A DNA stretch of 64,000 nt, taken from Viscum album (lineage: Eukaryota > Streptophyta > Magnoliopsida > Santalales > Viscaceae). The DNA lies in assembly GCA_963277665.1 (NCBI GenBank), contig OY728121.1:1654638062-1654702061 (forward strand). The letters run 5' to 3'. The notes below the pieces were generated by a model. That model searched no databases. It saw only the letters and a program-made list of their open reading frames with translations, and was not told the DNA's origin. How positions within the stretch are numbered: the stretch's first letter is position 1; every line of letters starts with the position of its first letter. The position numbers and the translations under genes are program-made. Below are positions 11,696 through 24,678 of this stretch, piece by piece.

Positions 11696-14600
11696 AATAT
11701 ACTAACTCCAATGAATTTCACATATTAAATGGGTGTAACATAGTCAGTATAAATGTTCATATTGAAAAACTAACATACAATGAGTTAATACTTACCCCAA
11801 TCAATAAACATAATCATATACCATGTAGAGTAAAATGGTGAATGGTAATAAAATTGTACATCCCTTATCAAACTGGTCATAAACCATCTAGAGAAATTAT
11901 AAGTATGGTATCAATAAAATATATCCTAATTGTATCATAAGTAAAAAAAGAGGGTTGGTTTTGTTGATGAATATAAATCCCATGAAAATATCCTTAAAAC
12001 ATTTTTAATAAAAATAACCTTTTCGTTTTGAAAATCGCCTTTTAAAACAAAAAGTTCACAAAAAAAATTAAAATTATTTTTATTAAAAATAGCCTTTTAA
12101 AACTTTTAAAATAATCAATAGAAAATTGATTTTTCATGATGGTGAAAAATTCTATTCATTCCATACTCGTTAAAACAAAGATTCCTTTCACATTTTTGAT
12201 AAAATATAAACTTGCATTATTTTGAAAATGATATGAAGATTCATTTCAAAAAATAGTAAAAATGGGTAAATATATATTTAATAAATCATTTTTAAAAGGT
12301 TAAAAACATTTTTGATAACATTTTTATAAAACATGGGTCTTGATGAAAAAGGATTCCCCACCAAAGAGAGAAATATATTTGGATTTTCTTAAAAAAATTC
12401 TTAATAATTTTAAGTACCAAAGAGTGGAAAAATGGTATAGTTACTTTAAAAAGTTCATGACTAACCATAGGATAATAAATATATTGATTTTAAGATTGAA
12501 GTGTCAAATAATTCCACTATGGGAACAAAAATAATCCCAAATAATGATGCGATTGTAAAATACACCATTACCACTTTGCTAAATTTTGAATCATAAGCAC
12601 CTTGAAAGAAATAACTCTAAGTGAAACATTAAATACCATGAAGATAAATTAATTAATTATATAACATAAAAAATGGAATTATATACACACACAAGTAAAA
12701 AAAAATAATGTGTGAATATTGTGTATGTCTCATGGAAGTAAAAGTGAGATGAGAAACCCTTACCATGAGTCCAACTCATCACGTACATTCTTTATCTTCC
12801 TGAATGATAAACTTATGTTAATTATTTAATTTATTAATAAACTTTTTAAATTCTATTATTCATTTTATTTCACTTATTACCATGTTATATATGATTATTT
12901 AATCAATTATGTTTACGTTAAATATTTTGATGATCTTATGCTTATGTGTCAAAAATGACTCTGGTAGGTTGATTACGGTCAAAGAGGAAATTATTTAAAC
13001 ATCTACATAATAATAATAATTAAATAATTATTATATTTATACATAAATTAAACTTTTAAAACCCATCATGAAATAATATTATTAAAAATTAACTATATTA
13101 TAATCATGGAGATGGTAGGCCCTACATACACATGGGTAATGTTTCTATTTTTCAATGATCATTATGGAAAGAAGGTATGTAATATTTTATCTTTACAGAA
13201 TGATAATAATATCATGTATACAATTTTATTTCTTTAAATATATTTATATGTATCATCCATGTGTTTTGGTTATGAAAAGAGAGTCACATGTCTTCATGAA
13301 GGCAATAGTCCACACGTACAAGAATGACGTTATCATTTTTCAGTGTAAGAAAGAAAATGATATATATTATCTTTTCATAATTATAAATATGAAATAAATA
13401 TAATAATTATTCCATTTATATAAAAAAAATCATTAAATTTATCCTTATTACCTTCCATGTAAATAGTTAGTGAAAGATGAATCACATCACTTCTTGAGAC
13501 GGTAGTCCACCTTACACACGAGAGCCATTATCGTATCACCTGAAGAATGGAAATTAAAAAGGTATATATGATATAATTAATAAATAGGTATAATTATGTT
13601 ATAAATATAATATATATACCTTATATAAATAATTATACCCAATTGTGAGAGGTGGTGATGGAAAAAACGAATGACATTGGTTCGCAAGGTGGTAATCATC
13701 CGTACACACGAATGATGATTTTGTAACCCATTTGATGGAAGAGGGGATGTTTTTAGGTCATTAACATAACATAAAAACATATTAGTATATGAAAGATACT
13801 ATTTTTACTATATAATCATGGTTTAATAATAATTTAAGGTGGTTGAAGAAGAAATAAAATAAAAAAACTCGATGAAGAATGTTACCACATCCTCAGACAA
13901 CCTCCTTAGGTTTTCACCAAAATCCTTACAAGGTTGGACTTATGAAAAAAAAGGATTATAGTATTATATGAGATAATTTTTGAAGTTTTTTGGGCATGTC
14001 ATGGAAGTACCAAAATATTTTTAAGGTGTGAATAATACAGAAGAGTGGGTGGAATTTTATAAGTGAGGTTAGGGGTACACTTGAAATTTTTTAAAAGAAA
14101 AAGGTGCACCCATGTTTTTTACATGCCAAAAAGGGTTAAAAATGGAGTATTATAGAGTTTTATATATTATAGGGTCAAAATATGTTCATAAAATAAATTT
14201 TAGAAAAAAAAAATAGGTTAATTTAACTCTCATCTATTTAGTTTAACCCCCCAGTTAACCCATTTTCACCTCAACTACGGTAATTAATTTTTACTTCTTT
14301 CACAATTCATTTTGGTCAAAAATTAAGTTGACCATATTAGTTGACATAAATTATTATGATTAAAAATTTGTAACACATTTTTACAAATTCTATTCACATA
14401 ATTTTTAAAATTTAATTTAAAATTAATCCCATAGACGCGATAAGAAAGTGGGTTTTGAAAGAGAAAATATTCAAAAGTTTACAAAGTTTTTATATCAAAT
14501 TTTAATATGAAAATGATTCCAATTACATAAATTGGATTAATAAATAAATAATTTAACTAATTTTACATTAAAATAAATTTAAAATATAATTTAATTTTAT

Positions 14601-15196
14601 GAATAATTTAAATGAAATGGTATTTTTCAATTAAAAAATAGTGTTTTCACTAATCATCAAAAAATGAAACTTTTCAGAAAAATCCCAAAAATTAACCCGA
14701 GCATAATTTTGATATTATGATTAAAAAATTAATCTTATTATGTCAAATACATATTCTAAATTAGTAAAAAATAATTTTAAATTAGGTGCACAATACATGA
14801 CTAATTCGTCATTCATAAAAATATAGTTTTTTAGAAAACATTCCTTTCTCTTTCAAATCGTTATTATTTTATTTATAATGAATAAATAACCGTTAAATTT
14901 ATTTTATACATGTTTAAAACATAAAATTTTTATTATTTATTTATTACTATTCATACCCACTAAGTTAGTTTCTAGGTTATAATGGTAATTTTTAAATAAT
15001 AATTCTTAAATAGAGTATCGTGTTTCGTTCAAACCCAATGTTGTGTCAATTACATGGTATCGAAGAGATTGAATTTATTTAAAAATAAATATGGCATAAA
15101 TTATTAGGGTGTTATATTCCATTATAATATTGGTGTTTCATTCCATATATGATATTGAAAATGATTTTCCTCTTTTTAAAATCTTGGGGTGTTAAT
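11696..15196 (-). repeat. 3' LTR of Tekay-C (3' end truncated by Tekay-A)
   Basis: Minus-strand LTR starting at 15196, where TGTAACACCC has decayed to ATTAACACCC. It aligns with 40796-42794 and 52587-54113; for example, GTTAATACTTACCCC occurs at 11784 and 40884. Three ~50-bp motif copies related to the Tekay-A CGTACGTACG motif lie at about 13291, 13491 and 13681. The minus-strand end of this LTR (about 655 bp by comparison with 40141-40795) is missing here and should lie left of Tekay-A, beyond base 1. ORFs in this stretch are chance. Confidence 0.85.
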
Positions 15197-15213
15197 TTCC
15201 CCACACCTTAAAT
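15197..15213 (-). promoter_or_regulatory. Polypurine tract of Tekay-C
   Basis: On the minus strand ATTTAAGGTGTGGGGAA runs into the LTR start. It aligns with the Tekay-A sequence before its 3' LTR (TTTTAAGGGGGGTAGAA), including the TTTAAGG lead-in. Confidence 0.75.
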
Positions 15214-16460
15214 AAATTGTATCCACACAGTTTAATCTTGATCTCAGTAATCAAGGGTTTGAAATTTGAAAATAACTTTATTGAAATCCCACATTATGAG
15301 AAGAGTTGATAAAACATCCACTTGATAAAAAAATAAAGGGAAGTGTGAAGGTCATATGCAATAACACATAACTAGGTTTCTATATAGGAGAACATTGATG
15401 GAAAGTGAATATATGGACATAGAAGAAAAGTGTAAATAATTATAGAGTGTGATATAGTTAATTGATCATGAGAAATTTAATGATAAATGGAAATTTAATA
15501 ACCTCAAACCATAAATCTGTGATAATTTTAAAAACCATTTGATTCATTGTATATGAAGGTAATAGGATAATAGTTTTATTTCAATATCATTTTCCTAAAT
15601 TTGAGTAATTATTTTACTAAATAAGAATATAAGTAAATATACTTACTTGATACATTTCTATTTTATAATCACAATTTCATCCTTTATGATTTTATCAATT
15701 TCTAATTCATAGATACTCCAAGAAATTAATATCCAAAAATGAGTTTTTTATGTATGAAGCGCTAAAATTCACTTTTAATGGATCGTATGATCCATAATAG
15801 AATGATAATTCATTCCTTTGATATCTGGTTATTATTTTAGAAAAATGGTTAGTGAATGTTTTCCAATATACAAAAATATTCATATGGTGCGGTAATACAT
15901 TAATCTCTAAAGCCTCATCCAAAGTTCAACTTAAACCATTTCATAAATGGTTAACCTTATGACCCACCCAAAAGACTAAGATAAAAAAACATTAGAAATA
16001 AGGTTACTAAATTTCAAAAATGAACTTATCATTAATCCACCAAACTATATGAAGTAACTCAAAATTTTCACATACCAAACATGTGAATACCTTCATTGTG
16101 TATTTTCTTGAAATATAGTAATAACCCGAATTACCATAAAACCTTATTTAAAACATAAATTAGTCCTTATTCCTTAAATAAAAATAGATTATTGGATATA
16201 TTCCTTAAATCCAAAAATGTTTCTAAATACATCAATGGTATCATAAACCACTTCATCAAGAAATCATCAATCAGTTCCAAGGTATTCAGTACTAAACAAT
16301 TTACTTTATCCATATCAATCATCTCTTTATACCAACATCATTATATCTACATCAGGAACATATTAAGGGTTATATTTTCCTAAATCATGTGTTTTACAAG
16401 AAGTTAAACTTTCCACTAAATCATTTTTCTAATCATTAGTACCATTCAACATACACTTTC
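15197..16460 (-). other. Tekay-C internal region, 3' part, no recognisable domain
   Basis: AT-rich sequence between the Tekay-C polypurine tract and the Gypsy-B left end. No RT, RNase H or integrase motif is visible on either strand. A short minus-strand frame at 15707-15922 contains YWKTFTNHF, which faintly recalls the Gag core of Tekay-A (WDEFKNLFF), but it would lie downstream of the Gag zinc knuckle at 39.3 kb. I therefore do not assign it. The right end carries the 5-bp duplication CTTTC (16456-16460) made by Gypsy-B. Confidence 0.5.
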
Positions 16461-19313
16461 TGTCATGACCCCCTCCCTCCAAAGATACTACAATCAGGGG
16501 AGAGAGATAATGACCCCCAAGTCCCACCTCTAGTAGGCCCCGGGTTGGTGACTAGCACCGAGGGTATAAATATCTCATGTATGGGAGGCATTACTCTCTA
16601 TAATATAAATAGGATTTGGTGATAAGATGAATCAACCACAACTAAATCTGTGGAATATATATAATAAAACCAAACAACAACCCACAATTCATGTATAAAT
16701 AGAACCGATACAATAAAAGTCTCCAAAGTAAATACCCAAAAGTAAATCTAAAGTAGGGACACAGCAAATGTAAAGGATCTGAACTAGTAATGTCTAGAAT
16801 GTTCTATGTAATCCTCCTAGAAATATGAAGATAGTTTTATATACATAGGGTGAGTATAAAAGTATACTAATTAGGAAAAACCAAAGTCTCTCATGCACAT
16901 GTGAAAGAATCATACTAATGAACCTGTGAGAAAATAGTAGAAGCAAACAGAACCTATACAGGTATACTAACTAAAACCAACCTCACCAAAGCACGCTCAC
17001 CAAATAAAAAAATTCAGGTAATATAATATAACAAGATCACATGAATAATGGTACCCTACACCTCTTTCCCACTAGTATGTCTCTCTCACACCCAATGTTG
17101 TACGTCCTATATCTATCATCTCTTCTATATACCACACCACCCCAGAAGCATGGTCACAACACATCTCACCCCCAGACACCTGGGCTTGCCGCCCCACAAG
17201 CACAACCATGTCACATCTCACCCAAAAACACCTATTCCACAACACAACCACTACCAAAACCAGAGTAGTAGGGTATTGTGAACAAATAGGACATCAACCT
17301 CATTCCCTCCTCCTACCATGAACGACCCCCACCAGAAGCCACCCCACAAGAATGGTCATATATCATCCTGACTGAAAACACATGGGTTGTCACAGCCACC
17401 ATATAATGCACTAAAATACCTCTAGCCATTACATCATATGCAATACCTACTTCTCTTGGAAGAGAGGGTGAGAAAGAGAAGCTACCTAGCTACCCGTACT
17501 CCTCACTGGGTGTCCGTAAAAACACCCATCTCCTGACTATGTTGGTGTCATCACAAAGTGATCAAAGTGGGTGGGGTGCGTATAGAAATCACAAGAATAT
17601 ATAAGTATGTATATATAATATCAAACACTCAAGATCATCCTATGGTTTCATAAGAAAACTAAACAACTCACAACACCATCACTTTTTCTGCCATCTTTAA
17701 ATATATAACACCACACATCAAGCCGCAAACCCCATTTCACATTTTCAACCAAAATCATTTAATCATCTCATTCATTTCATCATTTATAATCAACCACATT
17801 TAACCACACAACCCACCATTTATTCATCCATTAACTATATTCATCTCATTAACCAAACCAACCCAATCCATCCAGAACATTATTAAACAATTATTTATTT
17901 ATTTATTCCATCACTAATCAGGAATCTAGCATAAAAAAACCACCACCTCACCACCCCAAAAGCACATCCAAACAAACCACCTCCTCACTTCTCAAAACAC
18001 ATGTCCTAACAAACCAACTCTTATCCAACCTAAAAGCACGGCCAAATAAAGAAACTCCTTGTCGCCCCAAAAGCATGGACAAACAAACAAACTCCTTACT
18101 ACCCCAAAAGCACGTCCAAGCACACCACACATCACCCCAAACCCCATTGAAACCAAAAATTATCATCCCAAAAGAACGACCACACATCACAACAAATCAA
18201 TATCATTTTTACAGATTTACAAAGTGGTTTTTATCACATTCCACTTTATTTTAGGGGTGTTTTCACACAAACTAAAATTCTAGGGTGACCATTTCATTAT
18301 CCAAGTATAAGTAATTAACAAATTACCATTTAGGGTGATATCACAACAATAAGAATAGTAAAAATAGTAAAAATACATATATCCAGCCAAAATAAATCCC
18401 CCAACAACCACAATTTTTAGGGGGTCATCAAACCTGAATAATTCACAATATCACAAATAATATCAAAGCTGTAAAAGCATGTGAATCAAACCCTATTTAC
18501 CCATTTCAATTAAATTTAACCAATTATTTATCATTTATTAATCCATCACAACCATTATATATAGATAAAAAACACCCCCCCCCCACATGATACTCAAAAA
18601 AGAGAAATGAGGGATTCTCTTCCACAAAGAATCTTTCCAACTTGCTATGCACTATAGGGAAAAGAAGAACGCCCGCAAACCACAACCTTTCCATGATAAA
18701 CCATGTATCAACCTACACCAAAAAAAATACCATAAAAATTTAACCCAGCACACACTCCAAACTAAAATAACATCACCTTATTGAATCCCTAGGAAAATAA
18801 TGGAAGAAAAACCACCAAGAAGAGAGAAGAACCTGCCATGGATCAACCATGGATTTCCAATGAACAACCACTCAGACCAATGGATTAAAGAGGGAGAAAG
18901 AGGGATTGAAGAACTCCTTAGGGAACCTAGGGTTCACCCAAAAAGAGAGGAAAAATAATCCATGGCCAAATGAATGAAGGTTCGGCCAGAAAAGAACTTT
19001 TAAAACTGCACTACTTCGGGGGTTTACATGACGTGTAATCCCCTTTCAAATCATGTAATACTTGGGGTTTTGTTTCATCAAAAAAACATGTCACTTTTTA
19101 TTATTTAACCCCAAAAATTCACACATCTTGAACTATCCCTAGATAATCCCTAAACCTGACTTTCACATCATTGAATACACTTACAAGACATGTATTTCCT
19201 ACAATAGCTCCGTTGCACCTCTAACTCCCATGAAAACTCCCAGAATATCCCCTGAACACCTCCAACAACCAAAAATGGAAAAGTAACAAACTGGGATGGC
19301 ATAGACCATTACA
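16461..19313 (-). repeat. 3' LTR of Gypsy-B (2853 bp)
   Basis: Matches 36113-38969. On the minus strand it begins TGTAATGGTC and ends GGGGTCATGACA. The sequence is C-rich on the plus strand, with two zones of short imperfect tandem repeats (about 17120-17250 and 17940-18190) and a C run at about 18575. ORFs such as 17041-17268 and 17948-18190 are products of this repeat composition and are not genes. Confidence 0.93.
17940..18190 (-). repeat. Imperfect tandem repeats (about 35-45 bp) inside the Gypsy-B LTR
   Basis: Successive units on the plus strand follow the pattern CCCCAAAAGCA(C/T), then 2-6 variable bases, then CAAACAAACCAACTCCT. At least four units are present, and the right LTR has equivalents at 37600-37830. 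The repeats keep an open frame on the minus strand by chance composition. Possibly promoter-proximal elements of the LTR; no function can be shown. Confidence 0.7.
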
Positions 19314-19957
19314 TTAGATGCCTTTAAAATGATTCTATCCCTCGATAATACAAAACCAAACCCAAAAGGAAAGGGGTCCGAATAATTATCCCATGAGATA
19401 CCTCTCAAGGATCTCGTCATACCTCAAATGATACCACCAGCTAAACACACCAACCAAAACGGAAACAAAAAACACTACAAAACCACAAGTCACCTCCTCT
19501 CCCACAACCAGAATACCACATAACCACTTCACAACTATCTCAACACTGACGATTGGCTGTTAAGCCTATGGTCGCAGGTTTGGGTTGCGAGGGAGGAGAA
19601 TTAAATCATTGTTAGGAAGGGGACAGTTCCTGCCATGTTTTATCTGGGATAGCATGAGGTGGGGGCATGTTATCTACCCATGGGGCAGGAGTCTACTATC
19701 TACCAGAGGGCTAGGCTCAGGCATGGCTGAGCTTTCTTGGGCTTCAGGCCTGCCGGGTTCGTTACAGACTTTCCCACACAGGTTTAATCACATCTAATTT
19801 AATGATTCTCAATTGGGAATCAGGTCCTCCCCTTTTCATACGTCAGAACTTTATAACACATCACACCACACACATCACAAACTAAAGAAAATAGATCATC
19901 TCATAAAACAAAAGGATCCAAACATCACATCACAAAGAAAAACATAGCAAAGAAAAA
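19314..19957 (-). other. Gypsy-B 3' untranslated region and degenerate polypurine tract
   Basis: On the minus strand the block next to the LTR reads ATCGAGGGATAGAATCATTTTAAAGG and continues CATCTAA. It aligns with the conserved TTCGAGGACGAAAT...TTTTAAGGGGGG lead-in seen in Tekay-A; most of the G run has decayed. The middle (about 19550-19800) is noticeably more GC-rich than its surroundings and carries no recognised coding motif. Confidence 0.65.
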
Positions 19958-21405
19958 CTTAAAAAAACTCTGGGTACTAGTCACGCATATGCTTATCTCA
20001 CTCCCAAGTACTCTTCTTGAGGCCATCATGCCTCCACAACACAAAAACTAAAGACACGGTCCACCCACATAGCACCTTCTCTTGGTGATTTTGGATCTCT
20101 ACTATTCATTCCAAAAATTTCACATCATCCTCGATATCCAACTCTCCCCATTCAATTACGTGGTAGTCATTATGAAGATTCCCAAAAGGATGAGACACAT
20201 GAAAGACATTTTGTATCCTCTCTAATCGTGGTGGTAATGACAACTGATATGCCACCTCTCCAACTTTCCCCAACACCTCAAAGGGCCCAAAAAAACTAGG
20301 AGAAAGCTTACTCCCTCTACCAAAACTATGCTTACCATGTTGAGGGGAAACCTTCAAGAACACGTATTACCTAATCTTGAACTCCAAGGGTCTACTTCTG
20401 TGATTGGAATTAGACTTCTACCGGTCCTACACTAATTTCATCCTCTCATGAACAAGCTAAACTTTCTATATCATGCTTTTCACCACATCGGGACCAAGGA
20501 TGGTTGTCTCCCCAACCTCTATCCAACACAATGGAGAATGACACAGTCTTTCATAAAAATCCCCAAATAGAGAATTTTTAATGGAATAGTGATAGATATT
20601 ATTATAATAAAACTCTATCAAAGGTAGGTGTCATACCCAAGATCCACCAAATACCATGACGCACACCCGCAACATATCCTCCAACATATGGATAGTCCAT
20701 TCTGTTTTCCTATCTGTCTGAGGGTGGAAAGTAGTGTTGAGGTATAACTGAGTGGCCACATCATACTAAAATCCCCTCCATACTTTTTAGGTAAAACATA
20801 TGTCTTGATCCGAGATAATGGACCTCATAACTTCATGAAACTGCACCACCTCATCTACATACCTCTTATCTAAAGAATTCATTTCACTCAACTCCTTGAT
20901 CACTAAGAAGTGAGCTAATTTCTCAACTGATCCATGACTACCCAGATATAATCATATCCTCCTTGAGTTCCAGGAAACCTTGTGATGAGATTCATTGATA
21001 TTTCATCCCATTTCCACTCAAGTACATATAAGGGTTTCAACAAACCACCAGGAACATGATGCCCAGCCTTTACCTATTGCAAAACCAAGCACTTTTCTAT
21101 AAACTCTACCACTGCCCATTTCACCCCGGGCCACCAAAACTACATCATCAAGCCATGGTACATCTTGGAAAATCTGTGTTGTACCACCAAAGGTGATTTA
21201 TGAAATTCATGAAGGACTCCATTGTGCATTACTACTAGAAAAAGTGACCTTCCACGAAACAAAATTCGGCTCTGACCGTCCTCTGACCATCCCTTTGGAG
21301 CATCACCATGGCAAACAAGATCGCACATCACCTCTACCTCTAAGTCCCCCCACTAAGACTCCTCCACCTACTACATCAAAGAAGACAACATCATCATCTG
21401 AAACA
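19958..21405 (-). pseudogene. pol: Integrase with chromodomain-like tail of Gypsy-B
   Basis: Broken integrase read on the minus strand. The zinc-binding part lies at about 21110-21230 (EFHKSP, VQHRFSKMYH, FWWPGVKW, EKCLV). The catalytic core spans about 20635-21010 (WVVMDQLR, YVDEVVQFHEV, ISDQD, TTFHPQTDRKTEWTI, LEDMLRVCV). The first catalytic aspartate appears as Asn in EISMNLITRFPGT. The C-terminal domain is open at 20106-20363 (MFLKVSP, LSPSFFGPFEVLGKVGEVAY, QNVFHVSH). A degraded chromodomain-like tail follows near 19970-20060 (VLWRH, STWE, YPEFF). Stops and frameshifts occur throughout. The tail places the element among the chromoviruses, close to Tekay. Confidence 0.87.
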
Positions 21406-22229
21406 AACAACCTCTACCACCATCCAATTTTGAAACTATGTGCAAGGATGCCAAATCCTCTATTGCTCTCCAAGCATCCTCAGACTCCTAAACAACACCC
21501 TTCCACGACTTCCTACTCAGCACATCGGTGACCAAATTCCCATTTTCTGAGGTATAAGAGATCTAAAAATCGTAATATTAAATAAAATACATCCACCTCT
21601 ATTGTCACAAGTTTATACCACACTAGGAAAAGACATAGCTCAAGATTGTGTGATCCGTAAAGACCACAAAGTTCTCCCTAATGACGTAATGTCACCAAAA
21701 CTTTAGTGTAAACACAAGTGGTGCTAGCTTCAGATCATGGTTTGAATAGTTACGCTCATAGGGGTGTAACTAACTAGACCCATAAGTGATCATTGACTGC
21801 TACAACATCAGCATGCACCCCAAACCCAGATGGTAAGAGTCACAAAACAACTCAAACAACACACCCTCCTCTGGCAGCTAAAGCACTGGAGCACTGACTA
21901 ACTTCCCCTTCAGGTAACCAAATTCTACCTAACACTGATCAATCTACACAAAATCTTGGTCTTTTCTATTCAAAGATATCAATGGGGATTCAACTTGAGA
22001 GAAATCGGGTACAAACCTCTAATAATAGCCTATGAGGCCAAGGAAGCTGCGAACCTCTGCCACGTTCTTGGTTTTTTCCCAATAAAAAACTGCTTCAACC
22101 TTAGAAGAGTCTACTAACACACCCTGCTAAGACACCACATCCTAAGGAAATGCACCTCTTATGTCTAGAACTTACACTTGGTCAACTTTCCATAGAGCCG
22201 GTGGCATCAAATAACATGCAAGATAGTTC
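21406..22229 (-). pseudogene. pol: End of RT and RNase H of Gypsy-B
   Basis: Read on the minus strand from the edge of the inserted LTR E. The RT thumb/connection is recognisable (LYGKLTKCKF, VHFL, then RSFLGL-type and GYYRRFVPDFS-type text across frames). RNase H follows: a degenerate first catalytic block (FCDSYHLGLGC), then FTDHTILSYVF with the aspartate that Tekay-A has lost, then VTDVLSRKS. Multiple stops and frame changes. Joining 22229 to 33541 restores the RT reading EHLRTILHV across the insertion point, which confirms the split. Confidence 0.85.
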
Positions 22230-22234
22230 TGAGA
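22230..22234. repeat. Target-site duplication TGAGA, left copy (element E)
   Basis: TGAGA precedes the LTR start TGTAACAC and is repeated exactly at 33536-33540. Removing one copy plus the insert rejoins the Gypsy-B RT coding sequence GTTC-TGAGA-TGCTCGG. Confidence 0.9.
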
Positions 22235-24661
22235 TGTAACACACTAGATATTTACAAATTAATTTAATATAGAATTTAATTCACATATCACTAAGTCTCT
22301 AAGAAACAACACATTGTTATTATAATTATTTAAACAAGATAGTTAAAACTTATCCATTAAACATAATTTTTCCTCTTTTGTGATTTGAATTTCAAAAAAT
22401 GGACATACATGGTTTCGATTAGTAAGATATTTAGATTCCAATAGGTTAAACTTAATTTTTTTTATTGAATAGTAACTTGACCCTTTTGAATAGTAATGTT
22501 ACCTTAATGAATAATTATATGACCCTTATGAATAGTAAACCAGCCAAATGAATACTAACCTCACCCATGAAAGTGTAAATAAAATTTAGGCATCTTATAA
22601 ATAAAATTATGATATAATTATATCATAGTATAACTAAAAAATGTTTTAGAAATTATTAATTAAGTATTAGTATTTTTATAAAACATAAATCTTTATTTAA
22701 AATTTTATAATTAACCTTATGATTCAAAATAAAATTTATTTTCATCAAATAGAATCATAAGTTAATATTTTTATGTCTTGTGATTTTAAGATATTTTTAT
22801 GATACCTTAGTTAATTTTTTAAAGTGTCATAAAATCGGTTATAATTTTAAAATTGGTATTTTTTTTTGTAAATGTTGGTTTTAATTAAAGATTTAATTTC
22901 TCATATTTAGAAAATTATTTTCATAAAATAGATTTAATTTTTTAATTCTAAATTTTTTAAAAAAAAAATTGGATGAATTTTTTGGATTTTTCTAAAATAT
23001 TTGAATTTTTTGTTGAATAGTAAAATATGATAATTTATAATAAATGATAAATATGTGATTTATTGAGTCATAAGTGATGTCTTCATGATGTAAGAGCCCT
23101 TGGTTTTAACTCACATGAACATATTACTGTATATAGTCACAAAAATCAACACTATTGGTTGTCTTGAGAAAAATAATAAAATAATGAGAAATCACCCCTC
23201 TCCTCCACTAGAAATGCCACCACTTTTCCTCACACCTTCCAATATTTGAGACTGGTCAAATTTATTCTCAATACTCTTCCCAAGAATCTCCCCCACCTCC
23301 ATAAGATCTTGGTATTATCAAAAGACTAAAATCAATCCCCTTAAGGAAATTCTCAATGATGAGTATTTAAGAGGTAAAATCCTCTTCCTTTTCCTTTTAT
23401 TTTTTTTCAAGTTTTTTATTTGACTATTTTCTCTTCACCTCCTCTATCCAAATGAGCATGAAAACTCCAGTATCATTTATATACTAGAATTATGTCATGT
23501 TAATGTAAGAACCATCATCAATCTTCTTACTCTACCTATTTTATTTTAAAAAACTAAATCATCATCTGGGAGGTGTTGATTTACAACCTTCGGGGACGAC
23601 GAACATTTATTCTTTGATTTATTCTTCAAGGCTGGTCATGATACCATTTTTAGTGGTTAAACTAGAATATAATATATGTATTAAAATATTTATTATTTTA
23701 TATAATTAACATATTTAAATAATATTAAATGATAAAACAAAATGAGTTTGTTATGATCAATAACCGCCATAATAATGTAAATGAACATCACTAAATGTCT
23801 TATCTAATGATTCATCCTCATACCATATAACAAATTTTTATATATAACCATTTACACTTGTGGATTTTAATAAATATCATATAAATTCAATTATTTATAA
23901 TTATTCTCATTCCACATGAACTTCCATACTCATATACAAGTATACTGATCGTGAAAACCAAATAAACGAACGCTCCCAAGCAACAAAATTATACCTTATA
24001 ACTCATCAAAAAGGCCATAAATAAACTTAATATAATTATAATAAATCAAATACATGTATATAAGGTTATGAATTAATTAATTAATGGATTTAATTTGATT
24101 ATACAAAGCGTTAAGGTCAAGTTCATAACACATTTGGACATAAGGTAAGGGTCTTCTCATCTCACTTCCATTTTTGTGAGATGTTCCTCATTCACCACTA
24201 TTTCTTATGTATGGTGTATGTATACTACCCATTTATGTATCATATCATGAATATATTTGTTTTCATGGTATTAAATTTATCATTTGATGATTATTAACTT
24301 TGGGGCATATGATTCAATCGATTACAAAGTCGTAAGGGATTCTACCCGAACCCCCATTTTTCCTTCAGGTTAATCTTTATTCATATTTAATAAAATGTAA
24401 TGCTTATTTATTTTTTTATATTTATTATAAATTATATTTATATGTTCTAAAATCATATATCCAGATCATATCATCCTTATTTTATGTGGATATACATGTT
24501 TTAAAAAGGTTCCCTTCTGAGTTATTCCCGATAAACAAGCCTGATTCAAGGGAACTTCCTGAATTATTTCCCATTTTCAAGTGCACTTCAGAATCTCTTT
24601 TAAGTCACCAATATTTTTATAAAATAAAACATTTTATAATGAAAAACTCTCTTTGTTAATT

Positions 24662-24678
24662 TTTGGTTTTATGAAAAA
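24662..24678. repeat. 17-bp direct repeat flanking the LINE, left copy
   Basis: TTTGGTTTTATGAAAAA, repeated exactly at 32512-32528. Length and placement fit a target-site duplication made by LINE target-primed reverse transcription. The expected poly(T) on the LINE side is absent. Confidence 0.75.

Noticed and set aside
12340..13780. Short ORFs in the Tekay-C 3' LTR
   Set aside because: The LTR is non-coding and the frames are not shared with the 5' LTR copy.
17041..17281. Pro/His-rich ORFs on the plus strand
   Set aside because: They lie in the C-rich tandem-repeat zone of the Gypsy-B LTR and have no homologous open frame in the partner LTR.
19560..19790. tRNA gene
   Set aside because: Only a weak B-box-like phrase is present; no cloverleaf or A box could be drawn.
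21193..21531. 112-codon plus-strand ORF
   Set aside because: Antisense to the integrase zinc region of Gypsy-B.
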